Shown here: positions 24,981 through 34,621 of the stretch, in pieces
How positions within the stretch are numbered: the first letter of the stretch is position 1
Layout of the letters: each line of letters opens with the position of its first letter
Source of the DNA: Cellulomonas sp. KRMCY2
GTDB taxonomy: Bacteria; Actinomycetota; Actinomycetes; Actinomycetales; Cellulomonadaceae
DNA: 64,000 nucleotides
Direction: 5' to 3'
Assembly: GCF_000526515.1 (NCBI RefSeq)
Contig: NZ_JAGF01000001.1
Location: forward strand, 372,001-436,000
Made by a program: the position numbers and the translations under genes
Notes under the pieces: model-generated
Database searches by the model: none
What the model saw: the letters and a program-made list of their open reading frames with translations, nothing else
What the model was told of the DNA's origin: nothing

Positions 24981-26240
24981 TCAGAGCAGTCCGAGGCTCC
25001 GCGCGCACGCGGGCCACTGGCCCCAGCCGGACCGCGCCTGCAGTGCCTGCGCGCGCTGGGTCTGCTCGTCGGCGGAGGCATCGGACGGAAGTCCGGTGCC
25101 GCCCATCGCCTGCCAGGTGCCCAGCGAGAACTGGTACAGCCCGTAGTACGTGCCGCTCGCCGAGATGGACCCCGGGTTCCCGCCCGACTCGCACTGGGCC
25201 AGCGCGGCCCACACGTCCCCACCGACGGTGCTCGCGGTGGCCGGCGCGGCCGCAGCGACCGGCCGGGCCTTGGTGCCCTCGCGGACCACCTCGGTCACCG
25301 GCGGGCGGGTGACGGTCTCGCTGAGCAGCCGCGCGGACTCCTCGACGCCGTCGACCAGGATGACGCGCTGCACGGTCGTGAGCTCACCGGGGACACCGGC
25401 GACCTCGACCCGACGCTGACCCTTGTACAGGTCGTCGCTCTGCTCGACAGCCGTCTCGAACGGGATCTCGGCGGTGGTCGGGCGCTCCTGCGCGACGACC
25501 CGCTGCACGAGGACGGTCAGCCGGTCGCCGCCCTCCGGCGTCGCCACGTGGAGCACCTGGACCCGGTCCAGGTCACCGATGGTGACGTCGAGGGACGCGA
25601 GGACTTCGTCCATGCCGATCGAGCCGTCCTCGACGTGCTCCGTCCGGCCGTCGACCACGACGTCGACCGGACCGTCGAGGTCGAGCTGGACGGTGAGGTC
25701 GGCGCGGCCCGTCGACAGCGACCGCGAGGCCACCAGTCGCACGTCGTCGCCGCGGGTGGCGAGGCCGGCGAGCGCCTCGTCGGCACTCAGCGCAGTGGTC
25801 CACACGGTGGACTCCTCGCCGTCGGCGAGAACCGTCAGCTGCTTGGCGTGCCGGACGACGACCTCGTCCCCGTCACGCAGGGCTGCGGCCGTGTCCGGAG
25901 CGACGATGTCGCGCTCACCGAGCTCGACACCCTCGGCCTCGAGGATGCCGCCGACGCTGCCGACGAAGGTCGAGACCTCGACCAGCTGACCGTCGACGTC
26001 GAGGGTCACGGTCTTGTGCGCACTGGCGACGGCGAGCGAGCCGCCTGCGAGGAGGACCAGGGTGGTGCTGAGGGCTGCGATGCCCAGGGCCCGACGGCGA
26101 GGCGTCGGACGGGCGTGGCCGGTCGGTGCCGGCTCGGTGCCGGCCTGATCGGCCGGAACGGACTGAACGGTCGTGGAGCGTCGGGGGCGGGAGGCCAGGG
26201 TCCGCGCGGCGGCGCGGCGGATCGGGTCGAGGAAGGTCAC
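24981..26240 (-). CDS. rpfB: Resuscitation-promoting factor (RpfB-type: DUF348 x3, G5, Rpf)
   Basis: About 419 residues from GTG 26240, chosen because upstream translation lacks family similarity; the exact start is uncertain. A signal/anchor helix (about residues 49-71) is followed by three DUF348 repeats (KTVTLDVDGQLVEVSTFVGSVGGILEAEGV, and so on), a G5 domain (AEIPFETAVEQSDDLYKGQRRVEVAGVPGE) and a C-terminal Rpf domain. That domain is WAALAQCESGGNPGSISASGTYYGLYQFSLGTW, with the catalytic Glu in CESGG. Rpf proteins are lytic-transglycosylase-like muralidases that wake dormant actinobacteria. The place between tatD and ksgA is the conserved rpfB position. A paralogue lies directly upstream. 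Confidence 0.92.
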   Translation of the reverse strand: MTFLDPIRRAAARTLASRPRRSTTVQSVPADQAGTEPAPTGHARPTPRRRALGIAALSTTLVLLAGGSLAVASAHKTVTLDVDGQLVEVSTFVGSVGGILEAEGVELGERDIVAPDTAAALRDGDEVVVRHAKQLTVLADGEESTVWTTALSADEALAGLATRGDDVRLVASRSLSTGRADLTVQLDLDGPVDVVVDGRTEHVEDGSIGMDEVLASLDVTIGDLDRVQVLHVATPEGGDRLTVLVQRVVAQERPTTAEIPFETAVEQSDDLYKGQRRVEVAGVPGELTTVQRVILVDGVEESARLLSETVTRPPVTEVVREGTKARPVAAAAPATASTVGGDVWAALAQCESGGNPGSISASGTYYGLYQFSLGTWQAMGGTGLPSDASADEQTQRAQALQARSGWGQWPACARSLGLL

Positions 26241-26577
26241 GTGGTTCCAGACGTCGGGGTGTCCGGGCACAGGGTGAGGATGCGCCGTGGCGCCCAGCCG
26301 TCCTGCCCGGGCGAACCGCGGGAGGCGGTGCCGTACCACGGCACCGTGCTGGTCCGGATGCCCTGATCCGGCCGTCAGGACCGACCCGCACCTTCGGGGT
26401 CCGGCCCGCCGTCCCGGGCACCGTGGCCGCACGAGCGGTTCGGCAGGGGGTGAGGAGGACGGTCGACGGTGGCGGTCAGCGCCTACACCACAGACCAGGA
26501 TTCCCCGGGAGCGACGCGCAACCGTAACCCATTCGTGACCATCGGGCAAAGCGGCGGTCCGTCGAGCCGTCGAGCCG
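26241..26577. other. Intergenic leader between the two Rpf-type genes
   Basis: About 337 bases with no convincing gene. Reading with the rpfB-like gene, it should contain its promoter and leader. I looked for the c-di-AMP (ydaO) riboswitch known upstream of some actinobacterial rpf genes and did not find the conserved blocks. No hairpin terminator with a clear stem follows the upstream stop at 26578. Confidence 0.5.
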
Positions 26578-27885
26578 TCAGTACCAACCCTTGGCGTCGG
26601 CCTGCGCCCAGGCCCCGCACGGGGTCCCGTAGCGGCCTGTGATGTAGTTCAGGCCCCAGGTGATCTGGGTCGCCGGGTTGGTCTGCCAGTCGTCGGCGAC
26701 CGAGGCCATCTTCGAGCCCGGGAGCGCCTGCGGGATGCCGTAGGCACCGCTCGAGGAGTTCAGCGCGTTGACCCGCCAGCCGCTCTCCTTGGCGAACAGC
26801 GCGTCGAGGCAGGCCCACTCGGTGTCGTCCCAGCCGCGGGCCAGCAGCAGCTCGTACCCGATCGCCCGCGAGGTACCCGGCTCGACCGGAGCGACGGAGG
26901 ACAGGTCAGGACCCGTGAACGTCCCCACCCGGACGACCTCGTTGACCGGCGCCGTCACCTCGACCTCGGCAAGGATCGAACGGCCGACCTCGACGCCGCC
27001 CACCTCGAAGGCCAGGTAGGTCACGGCGCGGGTGCCCTCGGCACCGCGCACGGACACGACCTCGCGCCCCTGGGCGAGGGTCGCGTCGTCCTCGTGCACC
27101 GTCTCGAACGGCATCGTCGTCGTCTCGGAGCGTGCGACGCCTGCGACGCGCGTCACCAGGACCATCAGGCCGTCGACGGCTGCGGCATCCAGCGCGACCG
27201 AGACCCGGTCGTACTCACCCAGCACCACGTCGGCGTCGAGCAGGACCTCACGGACTGTCGGCGCCGTCGTGCTCAGGTCGACCGTGTGACCGTCCACCAC
27301 CAGGTGCACGGTCTTGACCGTCGAGAGCCGCAGGACGTCCCGCCCGACCACTGCCGACCTCGATGCGGAGGCCCGGAAGCCCGCACGCAGCCCCAGCTCG
27401 GCGACGACCTCGTCGACCGTCAGCGCGGTCGTCCAGATCGTCTGCTGGGCGCCGTCGATCTCCACGACCACGTCACGACCGTGCCGCACGACGACGACGG
27501 ACTGGTCCGCCACCAGCTGGCCGGGCGCCGGGACCACGAGGTCGCCGTCCGCCACCGCGACGCCCTGGGTCTCCAGGACGTCGGCCACGGTGCGGCCGAA
27601 GGCGTTGACCGTCGAGACCGACCCGTCCACGTCGAGGGTGATCGTCTTGTTCAGCGCCGCGAACGCGCTCGTCCCGGCAACGACGAGTGCCAGGACGACG
27701 GCCTGTGCCGCAAGACGACCTCGGTCCGGCAACCGGCGGCGTGGCCGGTCGGTGGGCGAGGAGGAGGGCACGCGGGGTCCGTCCGTCGGGGGCAGGGGCT
27801 GCCGGCGCAGGGCGTCGACGAGTGCTTCAACCCTCGACGGTAACGGAAAGGACACGGTCGGGGTAGTCGGCCGGGGGGTCTTCAC
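26578..27885 (-). CDS. Secreted DUF348/G5 protein with lysozyme-like C-terminal domain
   Basis: 435 residues. A cytoplasmic arm of about 58 residues and a signal/anchor helix (about 60-78) precede three DUF348 repeats, a G5 domain (TTTMPFETVHEDDATLAQGREVVSVRGAEGTR) and a C-terminal goose-lysozyme/SLT-like domain. That domain is ALFAKESGWRVNALNSSSGAYGIPQALPG...ITWGLNYITGRYGTPCGAW, with Glu in KESGW as likely catalyst. The architecture copies the neighbouring RpfB but with a different muralytic head. The pair probably arose by tandem duplication followed by domain replacement. It probably cleaves peptidoglycan at the cell surface. It starts 46 bases after the tatD stop. Confidence 0.88.
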   Translation of the reverse strand: MKTPRPTTPTVSFPLPSRVEALVDALRRQPLPPTDGPRVPSSSPTDRPRRRLPDRGRLAAQAVVLALVVAGTSAFAALNKTITLDVDGSVSTVNAFGRTVADVLETQGVAVADGDLVVPAPGQLVADQSVVVVRHGRDVVVEIDGAQQTIWTTALTVDEVVAELGLRAGFRASASRSAVVGRDVLRLSTVKTVHLVVDGHTVDLSTTAPTVREVLLDADVVLGEYDRVSVALDAAAVDGLMVLVTRVAGVARSETTTMPFETVHEDDATLAQGREVVSVRGAEGTRAVTYLAFEVGGVEVGRSILAEVEVTAPVNEVVRVGTFTGPDLSSVAPVEPGTSRAIGYELLLARGWDDTEWACLDALFAKESGWRVNALNSSSGAYGIPQALPGSKMASVADDWQTNPATQITWGLNYITGRYGTPCGAWAQADAKGWY

Positions 27886-27931
27886 CCCGGCGAGACCGGC
27901 CGACCGGTCGGCGGAACGGCACGGACCGAGA

Positions 27932-28858
27932 TCACCAGGGACCGTAGACCTGCTCGGAGGTCTCCCAGACGACGCGGCACAGGTCGCCGAGGTCGAGGTC
28001 GAGCTCGGTCGCGACAGCCCGTGCGGTGGCCGCGACGAGGTACGGCGCGTTGGGCCGACCGCGGTACGGGTGCGGCGTCAGGTAGGGCGCGTCGGTCTCG
28101 AGCAGCACCTGGCCGAGCGGGACGACGTGCAGGGCCGCGCGCAGGGCGCTCGCCCCGGAGAAGGTCACCGTCCCGGCGAACGAGAGGTACCAGCCGTGGG
28201 CCGCGCACACGGCTGCCATCTCGGCGTCACCCGAGAAGCAGTGGAACACGGTGCGCTCCGGTGCCCCGTCGCGCTCGAGCACGGCGAGCACGTCGGCGTG
28301 GGCGTCGCGGTCGTGGATCTGCAGGGCGAGGCCGAGCTCCTTGGCCATCGCGACGTGTGCCCGGAACGCGTCGCGCTGCACGCGCCGCGCCCGGTCACCA
28401 CCCCGGAAGTGGTCGAGGCCCGTCTCGCCGATGGCCCGGATCCGGTCGTTGCCCCGGGCCAGGGCGGCGACCTCGGCGATCGCCTCGTCCAGCCCGACGT
28501 CGTGCCGTGGGTCCCGTGCCGGCGGCAGCCCGTCCGGTGCGACCTCCTGGACACCGGCGTGCAGGGGTGCCTCGTTGGGGTGGATCGCCACAGCGCCGAG
28601 CACCGCCGGCTGCTCGCGGACCAGCCGGTCGGTCCAGCGTGCCGCCGGCAGGTCGCAGCCGACCTGCACGATGCGCGTCACCCCGAGCGCCGCCGCCCTG
28701 GCGATCTGCTCGGCCACCGTCGGCGGCTCGCCGACCCCGTCGAACCCCCGCGCGCCGGGCGCCGGGCTGTCCAGGTGGGTGTGCCCGTCGACGATCGGGT
28801 GCGGCAACGGCTCGGGATCCGGTGGCCAGGAGCGGTCACGCTCGCGGCTGCCGGCCAC
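27932..28858 (-). CDS. tatD: TatD-family metal-dependent hydrolase (DNase-like)
   Basis: 308 residues from GTG 28858, two bases after the metG stop. TIM-barrel metal sites: VDGHTHLD at the N-terminus, AIGETGLDHF, LQIHDRDA, VFHCFSGD and LLETDAPYLTP. This is the YcfH/TatD family, found directly after metG in many bacteria and linked to 3'-5' exonuclease or quality-control roles. Start choice: a longer frame extends into metG and is not supported. Confidence 0.93.
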   Translation of the reverse strand: MAGSRERDRSWPPDPEPLPHPIVDGHTHLDSPAPGARGFDGVGEPPTVAEQIARAAALGVTRIVQVGCDLPAARWTDRLVREQPAVLGAVAIHPNEAPLHAGVQEVAPDGLPPARDPRHDVGLDEAIAEVAALARGNDRIRAIGETGLDHFRGGDRARRVQRDAFRAHVAMAKELGLALQIHDRDAHADVLAVLERDGAPERTVFHCFSGDAEMAAVCAAHGWYLSFAGTVTFSGASALRAALHVVPLGQVLLETDAPYLTPHPYRGRPNAPYLVAATARAVATELDLDLGDLCRVVWETSEQVYGPW

Positions 28859-28860
28859 GG

Positions 28861-30672
28861 TCAGGCCCCGCTGCTCTCGTCGCGCAACCGTTCGAGCTCC
28901 GTCTCGACGATCGAGTCGTCGAGCTTGGTGAACACCGGCACCGCCGGTCCGACCGGGGTGCCGGGCACCACCGGCACCGACGCCCACGCCGCGAGCGTCT
29001 GCCCGAGGGTGTAGTCGCCGGTGATCACCGGGTACTGCCGGGACGGGTCGTCGAGGTCCGTGACCTCCTCGATCCGCGGCAGCGGCGAGACGGTGCCGGT
29101 ACCGCCGAAGGCCTCGTGCACGACCTGGGCCGAGTGCGGGAGGAACGGTGAGAGCATCGTGCGGCAGTCGCTGATCGCCTGGGCCGCGGTGCTCAGCACG
29201 GTCGCGAGGCGCTCGCGCTGCTCGGGGGCCTTGAGCTTCCACGGCTCGGTCTCGGACAGGTAGCGGTTCGCCTCGGTCACCAGGCGCATCGCCTCACCGA
29301 CAGCGGCGCGCTGCCGGTGCGCGCCGACCATCTCGCCGACAGTGGCGAAGCCGCCCTGGGTCGCGGCGAGCAGCTCCCGGTCGGCCGGCTCGAGCACACC
29401 GGGCGCCGGGATCTCACCGAAGTTCTTGTGGATGAGGTTCGCCGTGCGGTTGACCAGGTTGCCCCAGGCGGCGACGAGCTCGTCATTGGTCCGGCGCTTG
29501 AACTCGGCCCAGGTGAAGTCGGAGTCCTGGTTCTCCGGGCCCGCGATCGAGATGTAGTAGCGCAGGGCGTCCGGCTGGTAGCGGGCGAGCATGTCGCGCA
29601 CGTAGATCACGACGCCGCGCGAGGACGAGAACTGCTTGCCCTCCATCGTCAGGAACTCGCTCGAGACGACCTCGGTCGGCAGGTTCAGCGCCCCGTAGGC
29701 ACCCGGCGCGCCACCGCGCGAGCCACGGCCGTCGTAGGCGAGCAGCTCGGCGGGCCAGATCTGGGAGTGGAAGGTGATGTTGTCCTTGCCCATGAAGTAG
29801 TACGACCGCGCCTGCTCGTCGTTCCACCACGCGCGCCAGGCGTCGACGTCACCCGTGCGCCGCGCCCACTCCACCGAGGCGGACAGGTAGCCGATCACGG
29901 CGTCGAACCACACGTACAGGCGCTTGCTCGGGTTGGACTCCCAGCCGTCGAGCGGCACCGGGATGCCCCAGTCGATGTCCCGGGTCATCGCGCGCGGCCG
30001 CACGTCGGCCAGCAGGTTCAGCGAGAACTTCAGGACGTTCGGGCGCCACGCCTCACGCGAGCGGAGCCAGGCCTCGAGGGAGTCCACCAGGGCGGGCAGG
30101 TCGAGGAAGAACTGGTTCGACTCGACGAACACCGGCGTCTCGCCGTTGATCCGGCTGCGCGGGTTCTTCAGCTCGATCGCGTCGAGCTGGTTGCCGCAGT
30201 TGTCGCACTGGTCGCCGCGGGCGCCGTCGTAGCCGCACCGCGGGCAGGTGCCCTCGATGTAGCGGTCCGGCAAGGTGCGTCCGGTCGACGGGGAGATCGC
30301 GCCCATGGTCGTCTGCTCGACCAGGTACCCGTTCTTGTGCACCGTGCGGAACATCTCCTGCGCGACGGCGTAGTGGTTGCCCGTCGTGGTCCGGGTGAAC
30401 AGGTCGTAGGAGAGCCCGAGCTTGGTCAGGTCCTCGACGATCACCCGGTTGTAGCGGTCGGCCAGGACCTGCGGGCCGACACCCTCCTGCTCGGCCTGCA
30501 CCAGGATCGGCGTCCCGTGCTCGTCGGTCCCGGAGACCATCAGGACGTCGTGACCCGCCATCCGCATGTACCTGCTGAAGACGTCGGACGGGACACCGAA
30601 GCCTGCGACGTGTCCGATGTGGCGGGGTCCGTTGGCATACGGCCAGGCGACCGCCGAGAGGATGTGGGCCAT
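28861..30672 (-). CDS. metG: Methionyl-tRNA synthetase
   Basis: 603 residues. HIGH motif ANGPRHIGH (about 14-22), a zinc knuckle CPRC...CDNC (about 143-160), catalytic WFDAVIGY, and a KMSKS variant reading KQFSSSRG. The latter is the actinobacterial form. A C-terminal anticodon-binding domain follows, with no tRNA-binding EMAP extension. A TAGGAT hexamer lies eight bases before the ATG, suggesting a very short leader. It heads the metG-tatD-muralidase cluster. Confidence 0.96.
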   Translation of the reverse strand: MAHILSAVAWPYANGPRHIGHVAGFGVPSDVFSRYMRMAGHDVLMVSGTDEHGTPILVQAEQEGVGPQVLADRYNRVIVEDLTKLGLSYDLFTRTTTGNHYAVAQEMFRTVHKNGYLVEQTTMGAISPSTGRTLPDRYIEGTCPRCGYDGARGDQCDNCGNQLDAIELKNPRSRINGETPVFVESNQFFLDLPALVDSLEAWLRSREAWRPNVLKFSLNLLADVRPRAMTRDIDWGIPVPLDGWESNPSKRLYVWFDAVIGYLSASVEWARRTGDVDAWRAWWNDEQARSYYFMGKDNITFHSQIWPAELLAYDGRGSRGGAPGAYGALNLPTEVVSSEFLTMEGKQFSSSRGVVIYVRDMLARYQPDALRYYISIAGPENQDSDFTWAEFKRRTNDELVAAWGNLVNRTANLIHKNFGEIPAPGVLEPADRELLAATQGGFATVGEMVGAHRQRAAVGEAMRLVTEANRYLSETEPWKLKAPEQRERLATVLSTAAQAISDCRTMLSPFLPHSAQVVHEAFGGTGTVSPLPRIEEVTDLDDPSRQYPVITGDYTLGQTLAAWASVPVVPGTPVGPAVPVFTKLDDSIVETELERLRDESSGA

Positions 30673-30718
30673 GGGCCACGATCCTACTGACGATCTCGCG
30701 CCCGTCCGGGCCGCGCCG

Positions 30719-31933
30719 TCAGGGCAGCTCGATCCGCACCAGACGGTCGTCCCCGTCGCGCGGCGACCCGCGCCCGTCGGTGTTCTGGGTCAGGATCCAC
30801 AGGGCTCCGTCCGGGCCGAGGTGGACGTCCCGCAACCGGCCGAGCTCACCGACCTGCGCGTCCACCGGATCGGCGAAGCTGTCCGGCAGGAGACCCACGG
30901 CCCACAGGCGCTGACCGCGCAGTGCGGCGACGTACACCCCGGCGTCGGTCACCGCGATCCCGCTCGGTGAGGCGACATCCGTCGACCAGGTGACGACCGG
31001 GTCGACCATCCCCGCCACGCCACCGCGGCCCTCGACCACCGGCCAGCCGTAGTTGTTGCCCGGCTCGATCACATTGAGCTCGTCGTAGGTGTTCTGGCCG
31101 AGCTCGCTCGCCAGCATCCGGCCGTCCGGGTCCCAGCCCAGGCCCTGGACGTTGCGATGGCCGAGGCTCCACACCGGGCTGCCGGGGGTCGGGTTGCCGG
31201 GCGCCGGCGCACCCTCGGGCGTGACCCGCAGGATCTTCCCGGCGAGCGATCCGGGGTCTTGTGCGGCGTCAGGGGTCCCGGCGTCGCCGGTGCCGACGTA
31301 GAGCTGCCCGTCGGGTCCGAAGGCGATCCGCCCGCCGTTGTGGTTGCCCGCCGCGGGGATCCCCTGCAGAACGGGAACCAGCTCGCCCAGCGTGCCCGTC
31401 ACGGCGTCGAGGACGGTGCGGACCACCTCGTTGCCCTGGTCCGTCGTGCGGTAGAGGTAGACCAGGCCGGTCTGCGCGACGTCGTCCGCGACGGCGACGC
31501 CGAGCAGGCCGCCCTCCCCGCCGTGGCGGGTCGTGGCGGCGAGCGCCTCGGCGCCCGGGCCGGTGAGCGGGGCGGCTCCGGCATCCGTGAGCAGCAGCAC
31601 CTGCCCGGGATCCCGCAGGGTGACCAGGACAGCGCCGCCGGGCAGGAACGCCAGGGCCCACGGTGTGACCAGGCCGGTCACGACGTCCTGGGGCGTCGCG
31701 GTCGCTGCGGGGAGCTCCGGTCCGGCAGGGAACGGGGGTGCTGACGGCTCCGGCGCGACCGGGGGCGGGGGGCTGCTCGGGGCGGACGCCGGCGACGACG
31801 ACGACGTCGCGGACGCGGGCTGCGGCTCAGCCGCGGTGCACGACGCCGTCAGGACGAGCGCGATCACCAGGCCACCGCGGCCGACCATCCGGCGGGCCGT
31901 CCGGCCCCACCTCGTCGATGAACCCTCGACCAT
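30719..31933 (-). CDS. Lipoprotein PQQ-type aldose/sorbosone dehydrogenase (beta-propeller)
   Basis: 404 residues. A lipobox VLTASC (Cys about 32) follows a short signal peptide, then a Ser/Pro linker (about 35-70). The propeller has the GDH/Asd family signatures [87 protein letters not shown] and [10 protein letters not shown]. Homologues (YliI/soluble glucose dehydrogenase) oxidise sugars with PQQ outside the cytoplasm. Whether this host makes PQQ cannot be judged here. It is divergent from pncA. Confidence 0.88.
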   Translation of the reverse strand: MVEGSSTRWGRTARRMVGRGGLVIALVLTASCTAAEPQPASATSSSSPASAPSSPPPPVAPEPSAPPFPAGPELPAATATPQDVVTGLVTPWALAFLPGGAVLVTLRDPGQVLLLTDAGAAPLTGPGAEALAATTRHGGEGGLLGVAVADDVAQTGLVYLYRTTDQGNEVVRTVLDAVTGTLGELVPVLQGIPAAGNHNGGRIAFGPDGQLYVGTGDAGTPDAAQDPGSLAGKILRVTPEGAPAPGNPTPGSPVWSLGHRNVQGLGWDPDGRMLASELGQNTYDELNVIEPGNNYGWPVVEGRGGVAGMVDPVVTWSTDVASPSGIAVTDAGVYVAALRGQRLWAVGLLPDSFADPVDAQVGELGRLRDVHLGPDGALWILTQNTDGRGSPRDGDDRLVRIELP

Positions 31934-32067
31934 GCGCGCGCTCCCGTCCCTGGCTCTCGCCCAGTCTCGTGCGGCGACCCCCGACCTGCCACCGGTGAGC
32001 GGGCAGGTAGACCGGTGAACGGCGGAGCGGAGCGGCGGACGGGAGCGGAGCGGCCTACCCTGGCCCG

Positions 32068-32679
32068 ATGAGTGAGCAGATCCAGCCGTCCGGTGGCCCG
32101 CGTCGGGCCCTGCTGGTGGTGGACGTGCAGCCGACCTTCTGCGAGGGCGGCGCGCTGCCCGTCGCTGGCGGGACTGCGGTTGCCTACGCCATCGCCGACT
32201 TCGCTGCGACCCACCGGAGCCGCTACCAGCTCGTGGTCACGACGCAGGACTGGCACGAGGACCCTGGTCCGCACTTCGCCACGCCCCCTGCCGAGCCGGA
32301 CTTCGTCGACACCTGGCCGCCGCACGGCGTCGCGGGAACCGCCGAGGCCGAGCTGCACCCTGCCCTGAACGACCTGTTCCCGGACGCGTGCGTCAAGAAG
32401 GGTCGGCACGAGGCCGCGTACTCGGGCTTCGAGGGGGTGGACGACGCGGGGCGGGACCTGGCGACGATCCTCGCGCGAGGCCGGATCGAGGCCGTCGACG
32501 TCGTGGGCATCGCCGAGTCGCACTGCGTCAAGGCCACGACCCTCGATGCGCTGCGGGCCGGGTTCACGGTGCGCGTGCTGACGGACCTGACCGTCCCGGT
32601 CACGGCTGAGCAGGGCGCTGCGGCGCGGGCCGAGATGGCCGCGGCCGGCGCCGAGCTGGCCACCGCAGAGTCCGTCTGA
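32068..32679 (+). CDS. pncA: Nicotinamidase (isochorismatase-like)
   Basis: 203 residues. The catalytic triad is Asp19 (LLVVDVQ), Lys111 (CVKKGRHEAAYSGFEG) and Cys153 (IAESHCVKAT); metal ligands sit in TQDWHEDPGPHF (about 60-70). It converts nicotinamide to nicotinate for NAD salvage. TACCCT at 32056-32061 ends six bases before the ATG, consistent with a leaderless mRNA. The 3' end runs into a short tandem repeat array that supplies its last residues (AESV). Confidence 0.93.
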   Translation: MSEQIQPSGGPRRALLVVDVQPTFCEGGALPVAGGTAVAYAIADFAATHRSRYQLVVTTQDWHEDPGPHFATPPAEPDFVDTWPPHGVAGTAEAELHPALNDLFPDACVKKGRHEAAYSGFEGVDDAGRDLATILARGRIEAVDVVGIAESHCVKATTLDALRAGFTVRVLTDLTVPVTAEQGAAARAEMAAAGAELATAESV

Positions 32680-32773
32680 GGTGCAGAGTCCGTCTGAGGT
32701 GCACAGTCCGTCCGAGGTCACAGTCCGTCCGAGATCGCACAGGCCGCCTGAGGTCGCACGGTCCGTCTGAGGT
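32665..32773. repeat. Six degenerate 17-19 bp tandem repeats
   Basis: Units of the form GCAGAGTCCGTCTGAGGT run head to tail six times from within the end of pncA to the stop of the convergent ABC gene. The first two are identical; later ones differ at 2-5 positions. No inverted symmetry or spacer is present. It is probably a slipped-strand expansion at a convergent gene junction. Confidence 0.75.
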
Positions 32774-34539
32774 CAGCGAACCAGACCGCTCAGGCGCTGC
32801 AGCTCGGCGTAGCTGCCGCCTCCCGCCATGAGCTCGGCGTGCGACCCGATCTCCTCGATGCGGCCGGAACGCATCACCGCGATCCGGTGCGCGCCGCGGA
32901 TCGTCGACAGCCGGTGCGCGACGACGAACGTCGTCCGGCCCCGCATCAGGCGCGCGAGCGCCTCCTGGACGAGGCGCTCCGATGCGGTGTCCAGGGCCGA
33001 CGTCGCCTCGTCGAGCACCAGGACCCGGGGGTCACGGACCAGGGCCCGGGCGATCGCGAGCCGCTGGCGCTGGCCACCCGAGAGCCGCGCGCCGCGCTCG
33101 CCGATCATCGCGTCGAGCCCGCCCATCTGCTCGACGAACTCCTGCGCGTTGGCGTCGCGCAGTGCCCGCCGGACGGTCTCGTCGGACAGCTCGGCGTTGC
33201 CGTAGGTCACGTTGTCACGCACCGTGCCCTCGAAGAGCAGCGACTCCTGCGGCACGACGGCGAGGAAACGACGGTAGGTGCGCAGGTCGATCCCGGCCAG
33301 GTCCCGCCCGTCGAGGCGCACGTGCCCCGCCTGTGGCGCAAGGAAGCCGATGACCATGTTGAGCAGGGTGGACTTGCCCGACCCGGACGGGCCGATGAGC
33401 GCGATCGTCTCCCCCGGCGTCACGTGCAGGGTCAGGTCCGCGATGGCCGGCTCGGTCGGCGCATCGGCGTAGGCGAAGGTCACGTGGTCGAACTCGATCG
33501 CGCCGGCGACCGACGGGACCGCCGTCTTGCCCGCGTTGGACTCGATGTCGGGCTCACTGAGCACCTCGCCCATCGACCGGATCGACTCGAGCCCCTTGCT
33601 GACGGCAGGCGCTAGGGTCATCAGCGCGGTGACCGCTCCGGTCAGGGTCACGAAGTAGCTCGAGAGCATCACGACGTCGCCTGCGGAGACCGCGAACGTC
33701 CCGGTCCAGGCGACCCAGGCGGCACCGACGAGGCAGCCGACGGAGAGGAGCTGAAAGGTGATCCAGGCCAGCGCGCCGAACCGTCCGTTGACGACGTCGA
33801 GCCGGATCCCGGCCTCGCGGACGCCGACGAGCGTCGCGTCGACCCGGTCCAGCTCGATGCGTTCGAGGGCGTGCGCCCGAGTGATCGGGATCAGGTGCGT
33901 CATCTCGCTGACCCGCGCCGACATCCGCTCGACCTCGGTCCGGAAGACCGCGTTGTGGGCCTGGATGCGCCGGCGCATCGCGGCGACGAGCGCCGCCGCC
34001 GCCGGGACGGTCAGGGCGAACACCGGCAGGAACTCCGGGACCCGGACCGCGGTCAGGACCAGGGCGCCGATGAGCGTCGTCACGGCTGCCATCCCGGTGT
34101 CGAAGGTCTGCCGGGTGCTCTCGACCACGTTCTCGACGTCGCGCACGATCTTCGCCTGCAGGACGCCGGCGCTGACCCGCCGGTGGTAGCCGATCGACAG
34201 CTCCTGGAGCCGACGGCACAGGGCCATCCGAAGGCCCGTCTCGACCGTCCGGATCGCCACGCTGAGCTGGCGGATGTAGAGCGTCGCGAGGGGCAGGTTC
34301 TGCGCGATGAACAGGCCCATCAGCGCACCGACGGTCCACAGCTCCCGTAGCGGCCGGTGCTCGACGACGATGTCGATCACGTCGGCCGTGAGCACCGGCA
34401 TGACCCAGACCGGCGAGTGCTTGACCGCGAACGCGACGGCGGCGAGACCGAGCCGCCAGCGCTGCCCGGAGTACAGCCGCACAAGGGTGCGCAGCGGTCG
34501 CTCGGCCTGGTAGGTGTCCTCCAGCGGTGTGCCCGTCAC
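32773..34539 (-). CDS. ABC exporter half-transporter (fused permease-ATPase)
   Basis: 588 residues: a six-helix ABC type I exporter domain (about 25-320) and an ATPase with Walker A GPSGSGKST, Q-loop VVPQESLLFEG, signature LSGGQRQR, Walker B VLVLDEATSALD and the AHRLST switch. Half-transporters act as dimers exporting lipids, drugs or peptides; substrate unknown. GTG 34539 is chosen because TACGAT (34551-34546) ends six bases upstream (leaderless pattern) and the longer frame has no family similarity. It stands alone between pncA and rsmI. Confidence 0.88.
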   Translation of the reverse strand: MTGTPLEDTYQAERPLRTLVRLYSGQRWRLGLAAVAFAVKHSPVWVMPVLTADVIDIVVEHRPLRELWTVGALMGLFIAQNLPLATLYIRQLSVAIRTVETGLRMALCRRLQELSIGYHRRVSAGVLQAKIVRDVENVVESTRQTFDTGMAAVTTLIGALVLTAVRVPEFLPVFALTVPAAAALVAAMRRRIQAHNAVFRTEVERMSARVSEMTHLIPITRAHALERIELDRVDATLVGVREAGIRLDVVNGRFGALAWITFQLLSVGCLVGAAWVAWTGTFAVSAGDVVMLSSYFVTLTGAVTALMTLAPAVSKGLESIRSMGEVLSEPDIESNAGKTAVPSVAGAIEFDHVTFAYADAPTEPAIADLTLHVTPGETIALIGPSGSGKSTLLNMVIGFLAPQAGHVRLDGRDLAGIDLRTYRRFLAVVPQESLLFEGTVRDNVTYGNAELSDETVRRALRDANAQEFVEQMGGLDAMIGERGARLSGGQRQRLAIARALVRDPRVLVLDEATSALDTASERLVQEALARLMRGRTTFVVAHRLSTIRGAHRIAVMRSGRIEEIGSHAELMAGGGSYAELQRLSGLVR

Positions 34540-34621
34540 AGGAGGATCGTAACGATTCGAAGACGGCGACGGCACGCCGTCCCGCACCCGGCGCGTCGAC
34601 GCACGGGCACGGGGCCGCGGC

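Noticed and set aside
26241-26577. c-di-AMP (ydaO) riboswitch upstream of rpfB
   Set aside because: Expected from some actinobacterial rpf genes, but the conserved blocks (GGGGTGAA..., CAGCTAACC...) are absent; only a loose CCCGGGGAATCC resemblance was seen.
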